Part shown: positions 37,261 through 46,667 of the stretch, piece by piece
Layout of the letters: every line of letters begins with the position of its first letter
How positions within the stretch are numbered: the first letter of the stretch is position 1
Assembly: GCA_963827545.1 (NCBI GenBank)
Contig: CAWHBI010000002.1
Coordinates: 1 to 64,000 of the forward strand
Length of the DNA: 64,000 nucleotides
Origin: AWTP1-13 sp963827545
Lineage (GTDB): Bacteria; Pseudomonadota; Alphaproteobacteria; Rhizobiales; Hyphomicrobiaceae
Reading direction: 5' to 3'
Notes under the pieces: generated by a model
Told to the model about the DNA's origin: nothing
Database searches by the model: none
The model's input: the letters and a program-made list of their open reading frames with translations, nothing else
Translations under genes and position numbers: made by a program

Positions 37261-37872
37261 TCAATACAGCGTGTCGCGGTAGGCCTTCTCCAGCCGCGCC
37301 TCGGCGGCCACGGGATCGAGGCCCTTCACCTGGTCCGAGATGGCTTCCGCGAACGGTGCCAGGCCATCCAGCGACGGCCACTTCTCCTTCTGCCACAGCC
37401 CCGAGCGTATCAGCGCCTTGCCGCACTGGAAGTAGACGCTCTTGGCCGTGATCTCCACGATCGCCCGCGCCGCCTTGCCGCGCACGGCGTGCTGCGCCAG
37501 CAGCCCAGGCTCGGTCAGCAGCCGCGCCGTGCCGTTGACGCGTAGCGTCTCCCGGCGGTCGGGCACGAAGAAAAGGAGGGCAATGCGCGGGTTGGCGATC
37601 AGGTTCTGGAAGCTGTCGAGGCGGTTGTTGCCGGGCCGATCCGGAAGATGCAGCCGCTGCTCGTCGATGACGGCGACGAAGCCCGGCGCATCGCCGCGCG
37701 GGGAGGCATCGGGCCAGCCGTCGGCATCCGCGGTCGAGATCACCAGGAACGGCGAGCGGCCGATGAAGTCGCGGGCGTGCCGATCAATGAAGGCCAGCTC
37801 CTTCTTGAGCGAGATCTCGCCCGGCTGGTCGTAGCGGGCGCGCAGGTCGGTCAGGCTGCAGATTTCCGTCAT
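37261..37872 (-). CDS. Pyridoxamine 5'-phosphate oxidase-family FMN-binding protein
   Basis: A 203-residue split-barrel flavoprotein resembling the MSMEG_1061-type group. Landmarks are ERHARDFI-like IDRHARDFIGRSPFLVISTA, DGWPDASPRGDAPGFVAVID, LHLPDRPGNNRLDSFQNLIA, NPRIALLFFVPDRRETLRVN and VYFQCGKALIRSGLW. Members bind FMN, F420 or heme, and many have no known substrate. The start at 37872 gives the family N-terminus. It sits 16 bases after glpK in the same direction, so it may be co-transcribed, though no functional link is evident. Confidence 0.85.
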   Translation of the reverse strand: MTEICSLTDLRARYDQPGEISLKKELAFIDRHARDFIGRSPFLVISTADADGWPDASPRGDAPGFVAVIDEQRLHLPDRPGNNRLDSFQNLIANPRIALLFFVPDRRETLRVNGTARLLTEPGLLAQHAVRGKAARAIVEITAKSVYFQCGKALIRSGLWQKEKWPSLDGLAPFAEAISDQVKGLDPVAAEARLEKAYRDTLY

Positions 37873-37888
37873 TGCAGAGCTTCTCCCA

Positions 37889-39391
37889 TCAGGACTTGGC
37901 GGCTTGCAGCACGGCGTGCACCGCCCGCTTCCAGCCGGCATACTTGCGCTCCCGCTCCTTCGCCTCGAGTGCCGGCTCGAAGGCGCGCTCGAGCTTCCAG
38001 AGCTTGCCGAAGCCCTCCGCATCGGGCCACGCGCCGGCCTTGTGTCCCGCCAGCCACGCCGCTCCCAGCGCCGTCGTCTCCTGCACGACGGGCCGCTCCA
38101 CCGGCGCATCGAGGATGTCGGCGAGGCGCTGCATGGTCCAGTCGCTTGCCACCATGCCGCCGTCGACGCGCAGCACCGATTTGGCCTGTGCCGTCCAATC
38201 GCCGCGCATGGCTTCGAGCAGGTCACGCGTCTGGTAGCACACGGCCTCCAGGGCCGCGCGCGCGATCTCGGCGGGGCCTGTGCCGCGCGTCAGCCCGAGC
38301 AGCGCCCCGCGCGCCTCGGGCTGCCAGTAGGGCGCGCCGAGCCCGACGAACGCCGGCACCAGATACACGTCCTGGCCGGCATCGGCACCGGCGGCGAGCG
38401 TTCCGCTCTCCGGCGCCGAGGCGATGATCCTCAGACCATCGCGCAGCCATTGCACCGCGGCCCCGGCAATGAAGATCGCGCCTTCGAGCGCATAGGTGCG
38501 CTTGCCATCGAGCTGGTAGGCGACCGTTGTGAGCAGGCGGTTCCTGGAGGGCACGGGCTCGGTGCCGGTGTTGAGGAGCGCAAAGCAGCCCGTGCCGTAG
38601 GTGGCCTTCACCATGCCGGGCACGAAGCAGGCTTGTCCGATGGTGGCCGCCTGCTGGTCGCCGGCCACGCCCAGGATCGGCAACGCCCTGCCCAGGATCG
38701 AGGCTTCGGTCGTGCCGTAGTCGGCATTGGAATCGCGCACCTCCGGCAGGATGGCGCGGGGAACATTGAACAGCTTCAAGAGGTCATCGTCGAACGCGCC
38801 CTTGCCGATGTCATAGAGCAGCGTGCGCGACGCATTGGTGGCATCGGTGGCGTGCACGCGCCCGCCCGTGAGCCGCCAGATGAGGAACGAATCGACCGTG
38901 CCGAACGCCAGATGCCCCGCTTCGGCGAGCTGGCGCGCGCCTTCCACGTGGTCCAGCAGCCAGGCGATCTTGGTGGCCGAGAAATAGGGATCGAGCAGCA
39001 GGCCGGTCTTGGCCGTGACTGCCGGCTCCTGGCCTTCCTCCTTCAGCCGTCGGCAGATGTCGGCGGTGCGGCGGTCCTGCCAGACGATGGCGCGGTGGAT
39101 CGGCTGGCTCGTGCGCCGGTCCCAGATGATGCAGGTCTCGCGCTGGTTGGTGATGCCGACCGCGGCGATGTCGCCGGCCGTGAACCCCGCGCCGGAGATC
39201 GCCTGGCGCGCCGTCTCGACCGTGGTCCGCCAGATGTCCTCCGGGTCGTGCTCGACCCAGCCCGAGGCCGGGTAATGCTGGGCGAACTCCCGCTGCGCCA
39301 GCCCGCGGATGCCCAGATCCGCGCCGAACACGATGGCGCGGCTGGAGGTGGTGCCCTGGTCCAGCGCGAGAATCGAGCCCGACTTGTGCAT
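37889..39391 (-). CDS. glpK: Glycerol kinase
   Basis: A 500-residue FGGY-family kinase phosphorylating glycerol to sn-glycerol-3-phosphate. The N-terminal phosphate-binding loop LALDQGTTSSRAIVF, HDPEDIW, the substrate loop NQRETCIIWDR, GTVDSFLIWRLTGG, GVAGDQQAA, TYGTGCFALLNTG and the C-terminal ATP-site VDGGMVASDWTMQRLADIL are all intact. The ATG at 39391 follows GGAGGGG. It is divergent from the ugp operon, with 221 bases between start codons, which links uptake of glycerol-3-phosphate with its formation from glycerol. Confidence 0.96.
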   Translation of the reverse strand: MHKSGSILALDQGTTSSRAIVFGADLGIRGLAQREFAQHYPASGWVEHDPEDIWRTTVETARQAISGAGFTAGDIAAVGITNQRETCIIWDRRTSQPIHRAIVWQDRRTADICRRLKEEGQEPAVTAKTGLLLDPYFSATKIAWLLDHVEGARQLAEAGHLAFGTVDSFLIWRLTGGRVHATDATNASRTLLYDIGKGAFDDDLLKLFNVPRAILPEVRDSNADYGTTEASILGRALPILGVAGDQQAATIGQACFVPGMVKATYGTGCFALLNTGTEPVPSRNRLLTTVAYQLDGKRTYALEGAIFIAGAAVQWLRDGLRIIASAPESGTLAAGADAGQDVYLVPAFVGLGAPYWQPEARGALLGLTRGTGPAEIARAALEAVCYQTRDLLEAMRGDWTAQAKSVLRVDGGMVASDWTMQRLADILDAPVERPVVQETTALGAAWLAGHKAGAWPDAEGFGKLWKLERAFEPALEAKERERKYAGWKRAVHAVLQAAKS

Positions 39392-39612
39392 TTGCCCCCT
39401 CCGTGGGCCCTCCTGGGGCTGTCCCATCGCGGCGCCGAAGCCTAGGCGACGGAGGATCGCGGCGGCAAGTCTCATCGGTTCTGCTCCTCCGCACGGCCGG
39501 GGCTTCCACGCCCGGCCGGTCTTGGGCTACGCTCGCCTGCTGACACATCGCTGTTATGGGGAAGCGCTAGGGCTCACAAGAACAAACTCGGGGCCCATGG
39601 AGGATTTTGAAA

Positions 39613-40935
39613 ATGAGAAGCTTCGTTAGGTTGGGCTGGCTCGCCGCCGGCGCGGCTCTGTTTGCGGCTGGCGACGCCGCCGCACAGACCGAGATCCAGT
39701 GGTGGCACGCGATGACCGGGGCCAATAACGACGTCATCGTCAAGCTGGCCAGCGAGTTCAATGCCACCCAGAAGGACCACAAGGTTGTTCCGACCTACAA
39801 GGGCAGCTACCCCGACACTCTGAACGCCGGTATCGCCGCGTTCCGGGCCGGCAGTGCTCCGCACATCATGCAGGTGTTCGAGGTCGGCACAGGCACCATG
39901 ATGGCGGCGACCGGCGCCGTGAAGCCTGTGCACGTGCTCATGAAGGAGGCTGGCGAGCCGTTCGATCCCAAGACTTATCTCCCCACCATCACCGGCTATT
40001 ACTCCACCACCAAGGGTGAGATGCTGTCGTTCCCGTTCAATTCGTCCAGCACGGTGATGTGGTACAACAAGGACAGCTTCAGGAAGGCGGGGCTCGATCC
40101 CGACAAGCCGCCGAAGACCTGGCCCGAGGTGTTCGAGGCCGCCAAGAAGCTCAAGGCGTCCAGTCATCCCAACTGCGGCTTTGGCAATGCATGGGTCACG
40201 TGGGTCAACCTCGAGCAGCTCTCCGCCTGGCACAATGTGCCGCTCGCCACCAAGGCCAACGGCATGGACGGCTTCGACACGGAGCTCAAGATCAATAGCC
40301 CGCTGCACGTGAAGCACCTCGAGAACCTGGTCGAGCTGCAGAAGGATAAGACCTACGATTACTCGGGCCGCACCAATACGGGCGAGGGCCGCTTCACCTC
40401 CGGCGAGTGCCCGATCTTCCTCACCTCCTCGGCCTTCTTCGGCAATGTGCGCGCCAACGCCAAGTTCGACTTCGGCAACGCGCCGATGCCCTATTACCCC
40501 GACGTTGCGGGCGCGCCGCAGAACTCCATCATCGGCGGGGCATCGCTGTGGGTGATGGGCGGCAGGAGCGCCCAGGAGTACAAGGGCGTCGCCAAGTTCT
40601 TCACGTTCCTCTCGGACACCGACCGGCAAGTGGACCTGCACAAGAAGTCGGGCTACTTGCCGATCACCAGAGCGTCCTACGAGAAGACCAAGGCGTCGGG
40701 CTACTACAAGGAGTTCCCGTATCTGGAGACACCGCTGCTCGAGCTGACCAACAAGGAGCCGACCGAGAACTCGCGGGGCCTGCGCCTCGGCAACATGGTG
40801 CAGCTGCGCGATGTGTGGGCCGAGGAGTTCGAGGCGGCGCTGTCGGGCAAAAAGTCGGCAAAGCAGGCGCTCGACGACGCGACCTCACGCGGCAACGCCA
40901 TGCTGCGCCAGTTCGAGCGGACAGTGTCGCGGTAG
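39613..40935 (+). CDS. ugpB: sn-Glycerol-3-phosphate ABC transporter binding protein UgpB
   Basis: A 440-residue periplasmic receptor. The signal peptide (SFVRLGWLAAGAALFAAGDA) is followed by TEIQWWHAMTGANNDVI. KVVPTYKGSYPDTLNAGIAA, QVFEVGTGTMMAATGAVKPV, SFPFNSSSTVMWYNKDSF, APQNSIIGGASLWVM and SRGLRLGNMVQLRDV closely follow E. coli UgpB. The start at 39613 has GGAGGA in front. It binds sn-glycerol-3-phosphate or glycerophosphodiesters and feeds UgpA/UgpE. A pair of 27-base palindromes separates it from ugpA and may allow higher expression of the receptor. Confidence 0.93.
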   Translation: MRSFVRLGWLAAGAALFAAGDAAAQTEIQWWHAMTGANNDVIVKLASEFNATQKDHKVVPTYKGSYPDTLNAGIAAFRAGSAPHIMQVFEVGTGTMMAATGAVKPVHVLMKEAGEPFDPKTYLPTITGYYSTTKGEMLSFPFNSSSTVMWYNKDSFRKAGLDPDKPPKTWPEVFEAAKKLKASSHPNCGFGNAWVTWVNLEQLSAWHNVPLATKANGMDGFDTELKINSPLHVKHLENLVELQKDKTYDYSGRTNTGEGRFTSGECPIFLTSSAFFGNVRANAKFDFGNAPMPYYPDVAGAPQNSIIGGASLWVMGGRSAQEYKGVAKFFTFLSDTDRQVDLHKKSGYLPITRASYEKTKASGYYKEFPYLETPLLELTNKEPTENSRGLRLGNMVQLRDVWAEEFEAALSGKKSAKQALDDATSRGNAMLRQFERTVSR

Positions 40936-40944
40936 TGTTCGAGG

Positions 40945-41049
40945 GGTGTCAGACCCTCCGGGTCTGACACCGTAGCGCTACACTCAAGGTAGGACGACGC
41001 TCAACGAACTGGGCGGAGCCATGGTGTCAGACCCGGAGGGTCTGACACC
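40945..41049. repeat. Pair of GGTGTCAGACCC palindromes between ugpB and ugpA
   Basis: GGTGTCAGACCC/GGGTCTGACACC stems occur at 40945-40971 and again at 41023-41049, with loop centres that are reverse complements (TCC and GGA). The two can also pair with each other across the 51-base gap. Confidence 0.85.
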
Positions 41050-41067
41050 GGACGACATGGGGGCCCC

Positions 41068-41949
41068 ATGGAAAAGCGCGCGATCTTTGGCGGGAAGGCG
41101 CTGCCCTATCTGCTGCTCGCGCCACAACTTCTCGTCACGCTCGTTTTCTTCTATTGGCCCGCGAGCCAGGCTGTCTGGCAGTCATTCCTGCTCCAGGACG
41201 CCTTCGGCCTCAGGACCGACTTCATCTGGTTCGAGAACTATCGCGATCTCCTGCACCAGCCCGACTACTACCGCGCGATGGCGACCACGGCGATATTCTC
41301 GGTCGCCGTAACCGCGCTCTCGCTGTCGATCGCGCTCCTGCTGGCGGTGCAGGCGGACAAGAGCATCAAGGGCGCCGGCATCTACAGGACCCTGTTGATC
41401 TGGCCCTACGCGGTGGCCCCCGCCATCGCCGGCGTGCTGTGGCTGTTCATGTTCCAGCCCTCGCTCGGGCTGGTGGCGCGCGGGCTGCGATCGCTCGGTA
41501 TGGAGTGGAACCCGCTGCTCAACGGCAATCACGCCATGGCGCTGGTCGTGATGGCCTCGACCTGGAAGCAGATCAGCTACAACTTCCTGTTCTTCCTGGC
41601 CGGCCTGCAGTCGATCCCACGCTCGGTGATCGAGGCGGCGGCCATCGACGGCGCGCGCCCGGTGCGCCGCTTCTGGACCATCATCTTCCCGCTCTTGTCG
41701 CCCACCGCCTTCTTCCTGCTCGTCGTCAACATCGTCTACGTCTTTTTCGACACCTTCGGTATCATCGATGCCATGACCGGCGGCGGCCCTGCCAAGGCGA
41801 CGGAAACGCTGGTCTACAAGGTGTTCTTCGACGGCCGGCTCGGCGGCGACCTCGGCAGCTCCGCGGCGCAGTCGGTGATCATGATGATCATGGTGATCGG
41901 ATTGACGGCCATCCAGTTCCGCTACATCGAGCGCAAGGTGACGTACTGA
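41068..41949 (+). CDS. ugpA: Glycerol-3-phosphate ABC transporter permease UgpA
   Basis: A 293-residue permease of the carbohydrate uptake-1 type. It opens with LPYLLLAPQLLVTLVFFYWP, then SFLLQDAFGLRTDFIWFENY. The ATPase-contacting EAA loop is IPRSVIEAAAIDGARPVRRF, and the last helices include FFDTFGIIDAMTGGGPAKAT. These are UgpA hallmarks. Its stop codon overlaps the ATG of the creatininase-like gene (TGATG), so the non-transport enzyme is translated from within the transporter operon. Confidence 0.92.
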   Translation: MEKRAIFGGKALPYLLLAPQLLVTLVFFYWPASQAVWQSFLLQDAFGLRTDFIWFENYRDLLHQPDYYRAMATTAIFSVAVTALSLSIALLLAVQADKSIKGAGIYRTLLIWPYAVAPAIAGVLWLFMFQPSLGLVARGLRSLGMEWNPLLNGNHAMALVVMASTWKQISYNFLFFLAGLQSIPRSVIEAAAIDGARPVRRFWTIIFPLLSPTAFFLLVVNIVYVFFDTFGIIDAMTGGGPAKATETLVYKVFFDGRLGGDLGSSAAQSVIMMIMVIGLTAIQFRYIERKVTY

Positions 41950-42716
41950 TGCCCAAATCCGTGATGTGGAAGGAGCTGACGGCCGAGGACCTCAGGGCCA
42001 AGGCAGCGTCGGATGCAATCGTCGTGCTGCCGGTCGCCTCGATGGAGCAGCACGGGCCGCATTTGCCGGTCGGCGTCGACACGATCCTGTGCGAGGGCGT
42101 CTGCAAGGCCGGCGCCGAGATGGCTGCGACCGTCGTGCCGGTCGTGGTGGCGCCCACGCTCTGGTGCGGCATGGCCGAGCACCACATGGCATTCGGCGGC
42201 ACGTTCACCTTCGACATCCCGACCTACCGCGCGGTGCTGCTCGCCTTTCTCAAGAGCCTCGAGCGCCATGGCTTCAAGCGGGTGTTCATCGTCAATGGCC
42301 ACGGCGGCAACATTGCCGCGCTCAACGCGTTCCTGCCCGACTTCGCGCGCGAGACCGATCTGAAAGTCCGCTGGGCCACCTATTTCGATCTCGCGGCGTC
42401 GGACCTCGCACCTGTGCTGGAAGATCAGAAGAGGGTGCATCATGCCTGCGAGGTGGAAACTTCGCTGATGATGGTGCTCGCCCCCGACACGGTGAAGCAT
42501 GATCGTCTGCCGGAAGCGTTCGGCGGCGTGGCCGGCTCGAACGCGCCCGACACATGGTACGCGCAGCCCGCGCGCTTCCGCTCGTTCAAGGAGTTCACGC
42601 CGAGCGGCGTCAACGGCGATGCTCGCCGCGCGAGCCGCCAGAAGGGCGAGAAACTCCTCGCGATCTGCGCGGAAGGCCTCGCCGGTACATTGCGCGACGA
42701 GAAGACCTGGGGTTGA
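41949..42716 (+). CDS. Creatininase-family amidohydrolase inside the ugp operon
   Basis: A 255-residue metal-dependent enzyme of the creatininase superfamily (creatininase, MftE, FAPy deformylase). The metal ligands are visible: VLPVASMEQHGPHLPVGVDT (Glu and His), VDTILCEGV, AEHHMAFGGTFTFDIPTYRA, the NGHGGNIAALN motif, and ACEVETSLMMV (Glu). Family members hydrolyse cyclic or linear amide bonds; the substrate here is unknown. It is inserted between ugpA and ugpE, overlapping ugpA by one base and ending five bases before ugpE, so it is certainly co-transcribed. This is unusual for a glycerol-3-phosphate transporter. Confidence 0.9.
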   Translation: MPKSVMWKELTAEDLRAKAASDAIVVLPVASMEQHGPHLPVGVDTILCEGVCKAGAEMAATVVPVVVAPTLWCGMAEHHMAFGGTFTFDIPTYRAVLLAFLKSLERHGFKRVFIVNGHGGNIAALNAFLPDFARETDLKVRWATYFDLAASDLAPVLEDQKRVHHACEVETSLMMVLAPDTVKHDRLPEAFGGVAGSNAPDTWYAQPARFRSFKEFTPSGVNGDARRASRQKGEKLLAICAEGLAGTLRDEKTWG

Positions 42717-42721
42717 CGGCG

Positions 42722-43570
42722 ATGGTCGAACGGCGGCGCCTCGGAGATCTCATCCCGCACCTGATCCTTCTGCTGGGCGTCGCTGTCCTCGCCTTTCCGG
42801 TGTACCTGTGCTTCGTCGGCTCAACCCTGCCCCAGGCCACCATCGCCAACGGCCAGATGACGCTGGCGCCGGGTCCGCTGTTCGTCGAGACCTACTGGCG
42901 CACGCTGTTCGTCGGCACGTCGGGCACCACGCGAGAGCCGGTGGGCACGATGCTGGTCAACAGCTTCATCATGGCTGCCATCATCGCGGTCGGCAAGATC
43001 ACCATCTCCATCATCTCCTCCTACGCCGTCGTCTACTTCAAGTTTCCGCTGCGCATGGCGGCCTTCTGGCTGATCTTCATGACGCTGATGCTGCCCGTCG
43101 AGGTGCGCATCTATCCCACCTACAAGATCGCCGCCGACCTCGGCATGCTCGACAGCTACGCCGGCCTCACCCTGCCGTTGATCGCTTCGGCCACCGCCAC
43201 GCTGTTCTTTCGCCAGTTCTTCATGACCATCCCCGATGAGCTGATCGAGGCCTCCAAGCTCGACGGCGCCGGCCCGTTCCGCTTCTTCAAGGATACGGTG
43301 CTGCCGCTGTCGCGCACCAATATCGCAGCGCTGTTCGTCATCCTCTTCATCTACGGCTGGAACCAGTACCTGTGGCCGATCCTGATCACCACCCGCGACA
43401 ACATGCAGACCATCGTCATCGGCATAAAGAAGATGATCGTCACCGCCGACGCGCTGACCGAGTGGAACGTGGTGATGGCCACCGCCATGCTGGCCATGCT
43501 GCCGCCGGTGGCCGTGGTGGTCCTCATGCAGCGCTGGTTCGTCAAGGGCCTGGTGGAGACGGAGAAGTGA
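42722..43570 (+). CDS. ugpE: Glycerol-3-phosphate ABC transporter permease UgpE
   Basis: A 282-residue permease: LIPHLILLLGVAVLAFPVYL, then the periplasmic loop PLFVETYWRTLFVGTSGTTR, SIISSYAVVYFKFPLRMAAF, FMTLMLPVEVRIYPTYKIAA, the EAA loop PDELIEASKLDGAGPFRFFK, and YGWNQYLWPILITTRDNMQT, matching UgpE. It pairs with UgpA. The ATG at 42722 follows the creatininase stop almost directly. A 190-base double palindromic repeat separates it from ugpC. Confidence 0.93.
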   Translation: MVERRRLGDLIPHLILLLGVAVLAFPVYLCFVGSTLPQATIANGQMTLAPGPLFVETYWRTLFVGTSGTTREPVGTMLVNSFIMAAIIAVGKITISIISSYAVVYFKFPLRMAAFWLIFMTLMLPVEVRIYPTYKIAADLGMLDSYAGLTLPLIASATATLFFRQFFMTIPDELIEASKLDGAGPFRFFKDTVLPLSRTNIAALFVILFIYGWNQYLWPILITTRDNMQTIVIGIKKMIVTADALTEWNVVMATAMLAMLPPVAVVVLMQRWFVKGLVETEK

Positions 43571-43586
43571 TGCTGGCGCCGAGACT

Positions 43587-43775
43587 CCCTCTCCCCGCAG
43601 GCCCTCGGGCCATCCACGCTGACAGGCGATCCGCAGTGAACCCGAGGGCTTGCGGGGAGAGGGTCATGGCGGAGCCATGCCTCCGGCATGAGGTGAGGGG
43701 CGGCACAAAGCGCGGCCGGTGCTTCTTTCCGCCCCTCACCCTAACCCTCTCCCCACTGAAGAGTGGGGAGAGGGA
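43587..43775. repeat. CTCTCCCC double palindrome between ugpE and ugpC
   Basis: First stem CCCTCTCCCCGCAGGCCCTC with CCCGAGGGCTTGCGGGGAGA (43587-43666), then GGTGAGGGGCGG to CCGCCCCTCACCCTAACC and CTCTCCCCACT/AGTGGGGAGAG up to 43775. Same family as in the box region. Confidence 0.8.
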
Positions 43776-43799
43776 ATGGGCGGCACGCGGGAGCGTCAC

Positions 43800-44877
<1,078 letters not shown>

Positions 44878-44904
<27 letters not shown>

Positions 44905-44962
44905 CCCAACACGTCTTCTCCGGAGTTGCGTTGGGTCTGCGCTGCCGCTTGACCCAACCTAC
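44878..44962. repeat. GTAGGTTGGGTC palindromic repeat at the 3' end of ugpC
   Basis: GTAGGTTGGGTCGAGCGTCA at the left pairs with CGCTTGACCCAACCTAC at the right around an inner GACCCAACACG / GCGTTGGGTC stem. It overlaps the last codons of ugpC and ends 21 bases before the next gene. Confidence 0.8.
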
Positions 44963-44982
44963 AGGAGCCGAAAGCGTAAGCG

Positions 44983-45873
44983 ATGATCGATCTCGTCCTC
45001 GAACCCCCCGTCCTCGTCTTCGGCGGGCCGTATTCCAACCTGCGGGCCCTGGCCGCGCTGCGCCAGCGCGCCGATGAGCTCGGCATCGCCCCGTCGCATT
45101 GCATCTGCACGGGCGATGTCGTGGCCTACTGCGCCGAGCCGGAGGAGACCACGGCCGCGCATTCGGCACTGGGGCTGCCACGTCATCGCCGGCAACTGCG
45201 AGGAGCAGCTCGCCGCCGGGGCGCAAGACTGCGCCTGCGGCTTCGAGCCGGGCACCGAGTGCGACCAGCTCGCCAAGGGCTGGTACCCCTTCGCCAACGC
45301 GCACATGTCGCCTGCGAGCCGCGCCTGGATGGCGGACTTGCCCCGAACGCTCACCTGTGCTGTTGGCGGCGTGCGGATTCGCGTCATCCATGGCGGCGTC
45401 GACGTGATCAACCAGTTCATTTTTGCTTCCCAGCGCGAGGTGATCAACGAGCAGCTGGAGCAGTCCGGCGCCGACGTCATCCTCGCCGGTCACGCCGGCG
45501 TGCCTTTCATCGAGAAGGTCGGCCGGCGCGTGTGGTTCAACCCCGGCGTCATCGGCATGCCCGCCAACGACGGCACGCCCGAGGTCTGGTACGGCCTCAT
45601 CGGCCTCGAGGACGATCGCCTCTGCTGTCGACGCGCCGCCTCGGCTACGACCACCACGCCGCCGCAGCCGCCATGCGCCGCTCGGGCCACGCCAACGGCT
45701 ACGCCCGCACACTGGTGACGGGCCTGTGGCCCAGCCTCGACGTGTTTCCGGCCGCTGAACGCGCGGCCACAGGCAGGCGCGCTGCGCCCGCGCACCCTCT
45801 CTCCGTGCATTCGCAATTCGCGCACGCTACGGCGCGCAGCGCGATGCACTCTGCCCGCGCAAGCGGCGCATGA
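44983..45873 (+). CDS. Calcineurin-like metallophosphoesterase, two compensating frameshifts
   Basis: The N-terminus PVLVFGGPYSNLRALAALRQ and CICTGDVVAYCAEPEETT are in frame one. An extra G in the GGGG run near 45176 shifts the frame, where CHVIAGNCEEQLAAGAQDCA, VIHGGVDVINQF, ILAGHAGVPFIEKVGRRVWF and NPGVIGMPANDGTPEVWYGL continue. A second indel near 45625 returns to frame one for LGYDHHAAAAAMRRSGHANG and TLVTGLWPSLDVFPAAE. Metal-binding residues GD, GN, GGxD and GHxG are present. The substrate is unknown; position after ugpC suggests processing of phosphodiesters such as glycerophosphodiesters, which is inference. The last residues after about 45760 are low complexity. Confidence 0.75.
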   Translation: MIDLVLEPPVLVFGGPYSNLRALAALRQRADELGIAPSHCICTGDVVAYCAEPEETTAAHSALGLPRHRRQLRGAARRRGARLRLRLRAGHRVRPARQGLVPLRQRAHVACEPRLDGGLAPNAHLCCWRRADSRHPWRRRRDQPVHFCFPARGDQRAAGAVRRRRHPRRSRRRAFHREGRPARVVQPRRHRHARQRRHARGLVRPHRPRGRSPLLSTRRLGYDHHAAAAAMRRSGHANGYARTLVTGLWPSLDVFPAAERAATGRRAAPAHPLSVHSQFAHATARSAMHSARASGA

Positions 45874-46225
45874 TAGCATGCTGGAGAGCACCAACATCCC
45901 CGCAGCGGATTCCGCCCGGGGTTTTGGGTTGGAGGAGCAGGGCGCCCAGCGCCATGCCGACCAAGAATTTCTTACAGGCGCCAGGCGCACCTGCTCTGCC
46001 GGCAGTCCGGGCCCCATGCATGGCGATCCGCTGGTCTGGCGGCCACGCCCGTAGGAACGATCGCACTGCGGCCCCCGGCTCCAGACTGAGGCAGCAGTTC
46101 CGGAACTGCCACCCCATTTCCGGGGTGAGATCGTCATAGCACCGCCTGAGGGGGACGGGGATAAGCACCCTGCCGCCGGCCCTTTCTCTTATCCCCGCCC
46201 TGCCGCGCGCTCTTATGCTGCCGGC
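45874..46225. other. 352-base interval without a firm gene
   Basis: No RNA gene or conserved protein is recognisable. On the minus strand around 45900-46010 a short hydrophobic stretch (KKFLVGMALGALLLQPKTPG) can be read, which may be a remnant of a small membrane protein broken by indels, but start, stop and family are unclear. Confidence 0.4.
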
Positions 46226-46528
46226 ATGCAGAGCGACAATCCCTGGCGCGCACCGCGCCTCTCCTACAACGCGTGGCGCCTCATGGAGCTTCTGCTGCGC
46301 CGCGGCGGCGGGATGCGCATGGAGCCGCTGCTTCGGGCCAGCGACATGTCCCACGACAACCTGGTCCTCGCCATCAGGGAATTGGCCGAACGCTGGTGGG
46401 TCGACATCGTCTGGCGTGCGCCCTCTGCGCGCCACCCCCGCACGGTGCCGGAACGCTTCCGCGACGTGCGCCGCATCGTCACCACCCGCACCGGCCGCCA
46501 CTGCTACCGGTTCGTGCCAACGTCGTAG
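46226..46528 (+). CDS. Small hypothetical protein, winged-helix-like
   Basis: A 100-residue protein rich in Arg and Trp: RAPRLSYNAWRLMELLLRRG, LRASDMSHDNLVLAIRELAE and RWWVDIVWRAPSARHPRTVP, ending RTGRHCYRFVPTS. The predicted three-helix plus hairpin pattern (helix, helix, LVLAIRELAERWW, then a basic wing) suggests a small winged-helix DNA-binding protein, but I do not recognise a named family. Its stop codon lies at the edge of a short stretch duplicated from lysS (46523-46577), so the C-terminus may have been changed by that event. It is alone on the plus strand between convergent regions. Confidence 0.5.
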   Translation: MQSDNPWRAPRLSYNAWRLMELLLRRGGGMRMEPLLRASDMSHDNLVLAIRELAERWWVDIVWRAPSARHPRTVPERFRDVRRIVTTRTGRHCYRFVPTS

Positions 46529-46577
46529 AGCACGGTCTGCAGCTCCTCCGCCCCGGGACCGGGCGGCGCCTTGATGA
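46523..46577 (-). pseudogene. Short duplicated fragment of lysS
   Basis: ACGTCGTAGAGCACGGTCTG and the following GCTCCTC...CCGGGCGGCGCCTTG closely match 46877-46930 inside lysS. On the minus strand it encodes KAPPGPGAEELQTVLYDVG, compared with KAPPGATAEELQAVLYDVG in lysS. It is a diverged remnant of a second copy, lying 300 bases beyond the lysS stop. Confidence 0.65.
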
Positions 46578-46582
46578 GCAGC

Positions 46583-46667
46583 GTAGGGCGCAATAAGGCG
46601 ACAGCCGCATTGCGCCGTCTTTGCAGGCGCGTGCATCGGCGCAATACGCTTCGCTATTGCGCCCTAC
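46583..46667. repeat. GTAGGGCGCAATA palindromic repeat, second copy
   Basis: Arms GTAGGGCGCAATAAGG... and ...CGCTATTGCGCCCTAC with an inner GCATTGCGCCG/CGGCGCAATACG stem. It is the reverse complement of the 37173-37253 element and provides the last residues (RRAQ) and stop of lysS. Confidence 0.85.

Noticed and set aside
45827..46636. 269-residue minus-strand frame
   Set aside because: It covers an apparently non-coding interval and the antisense of a small plus-strand gene; only a short hydrophobic piece looks protein-like.
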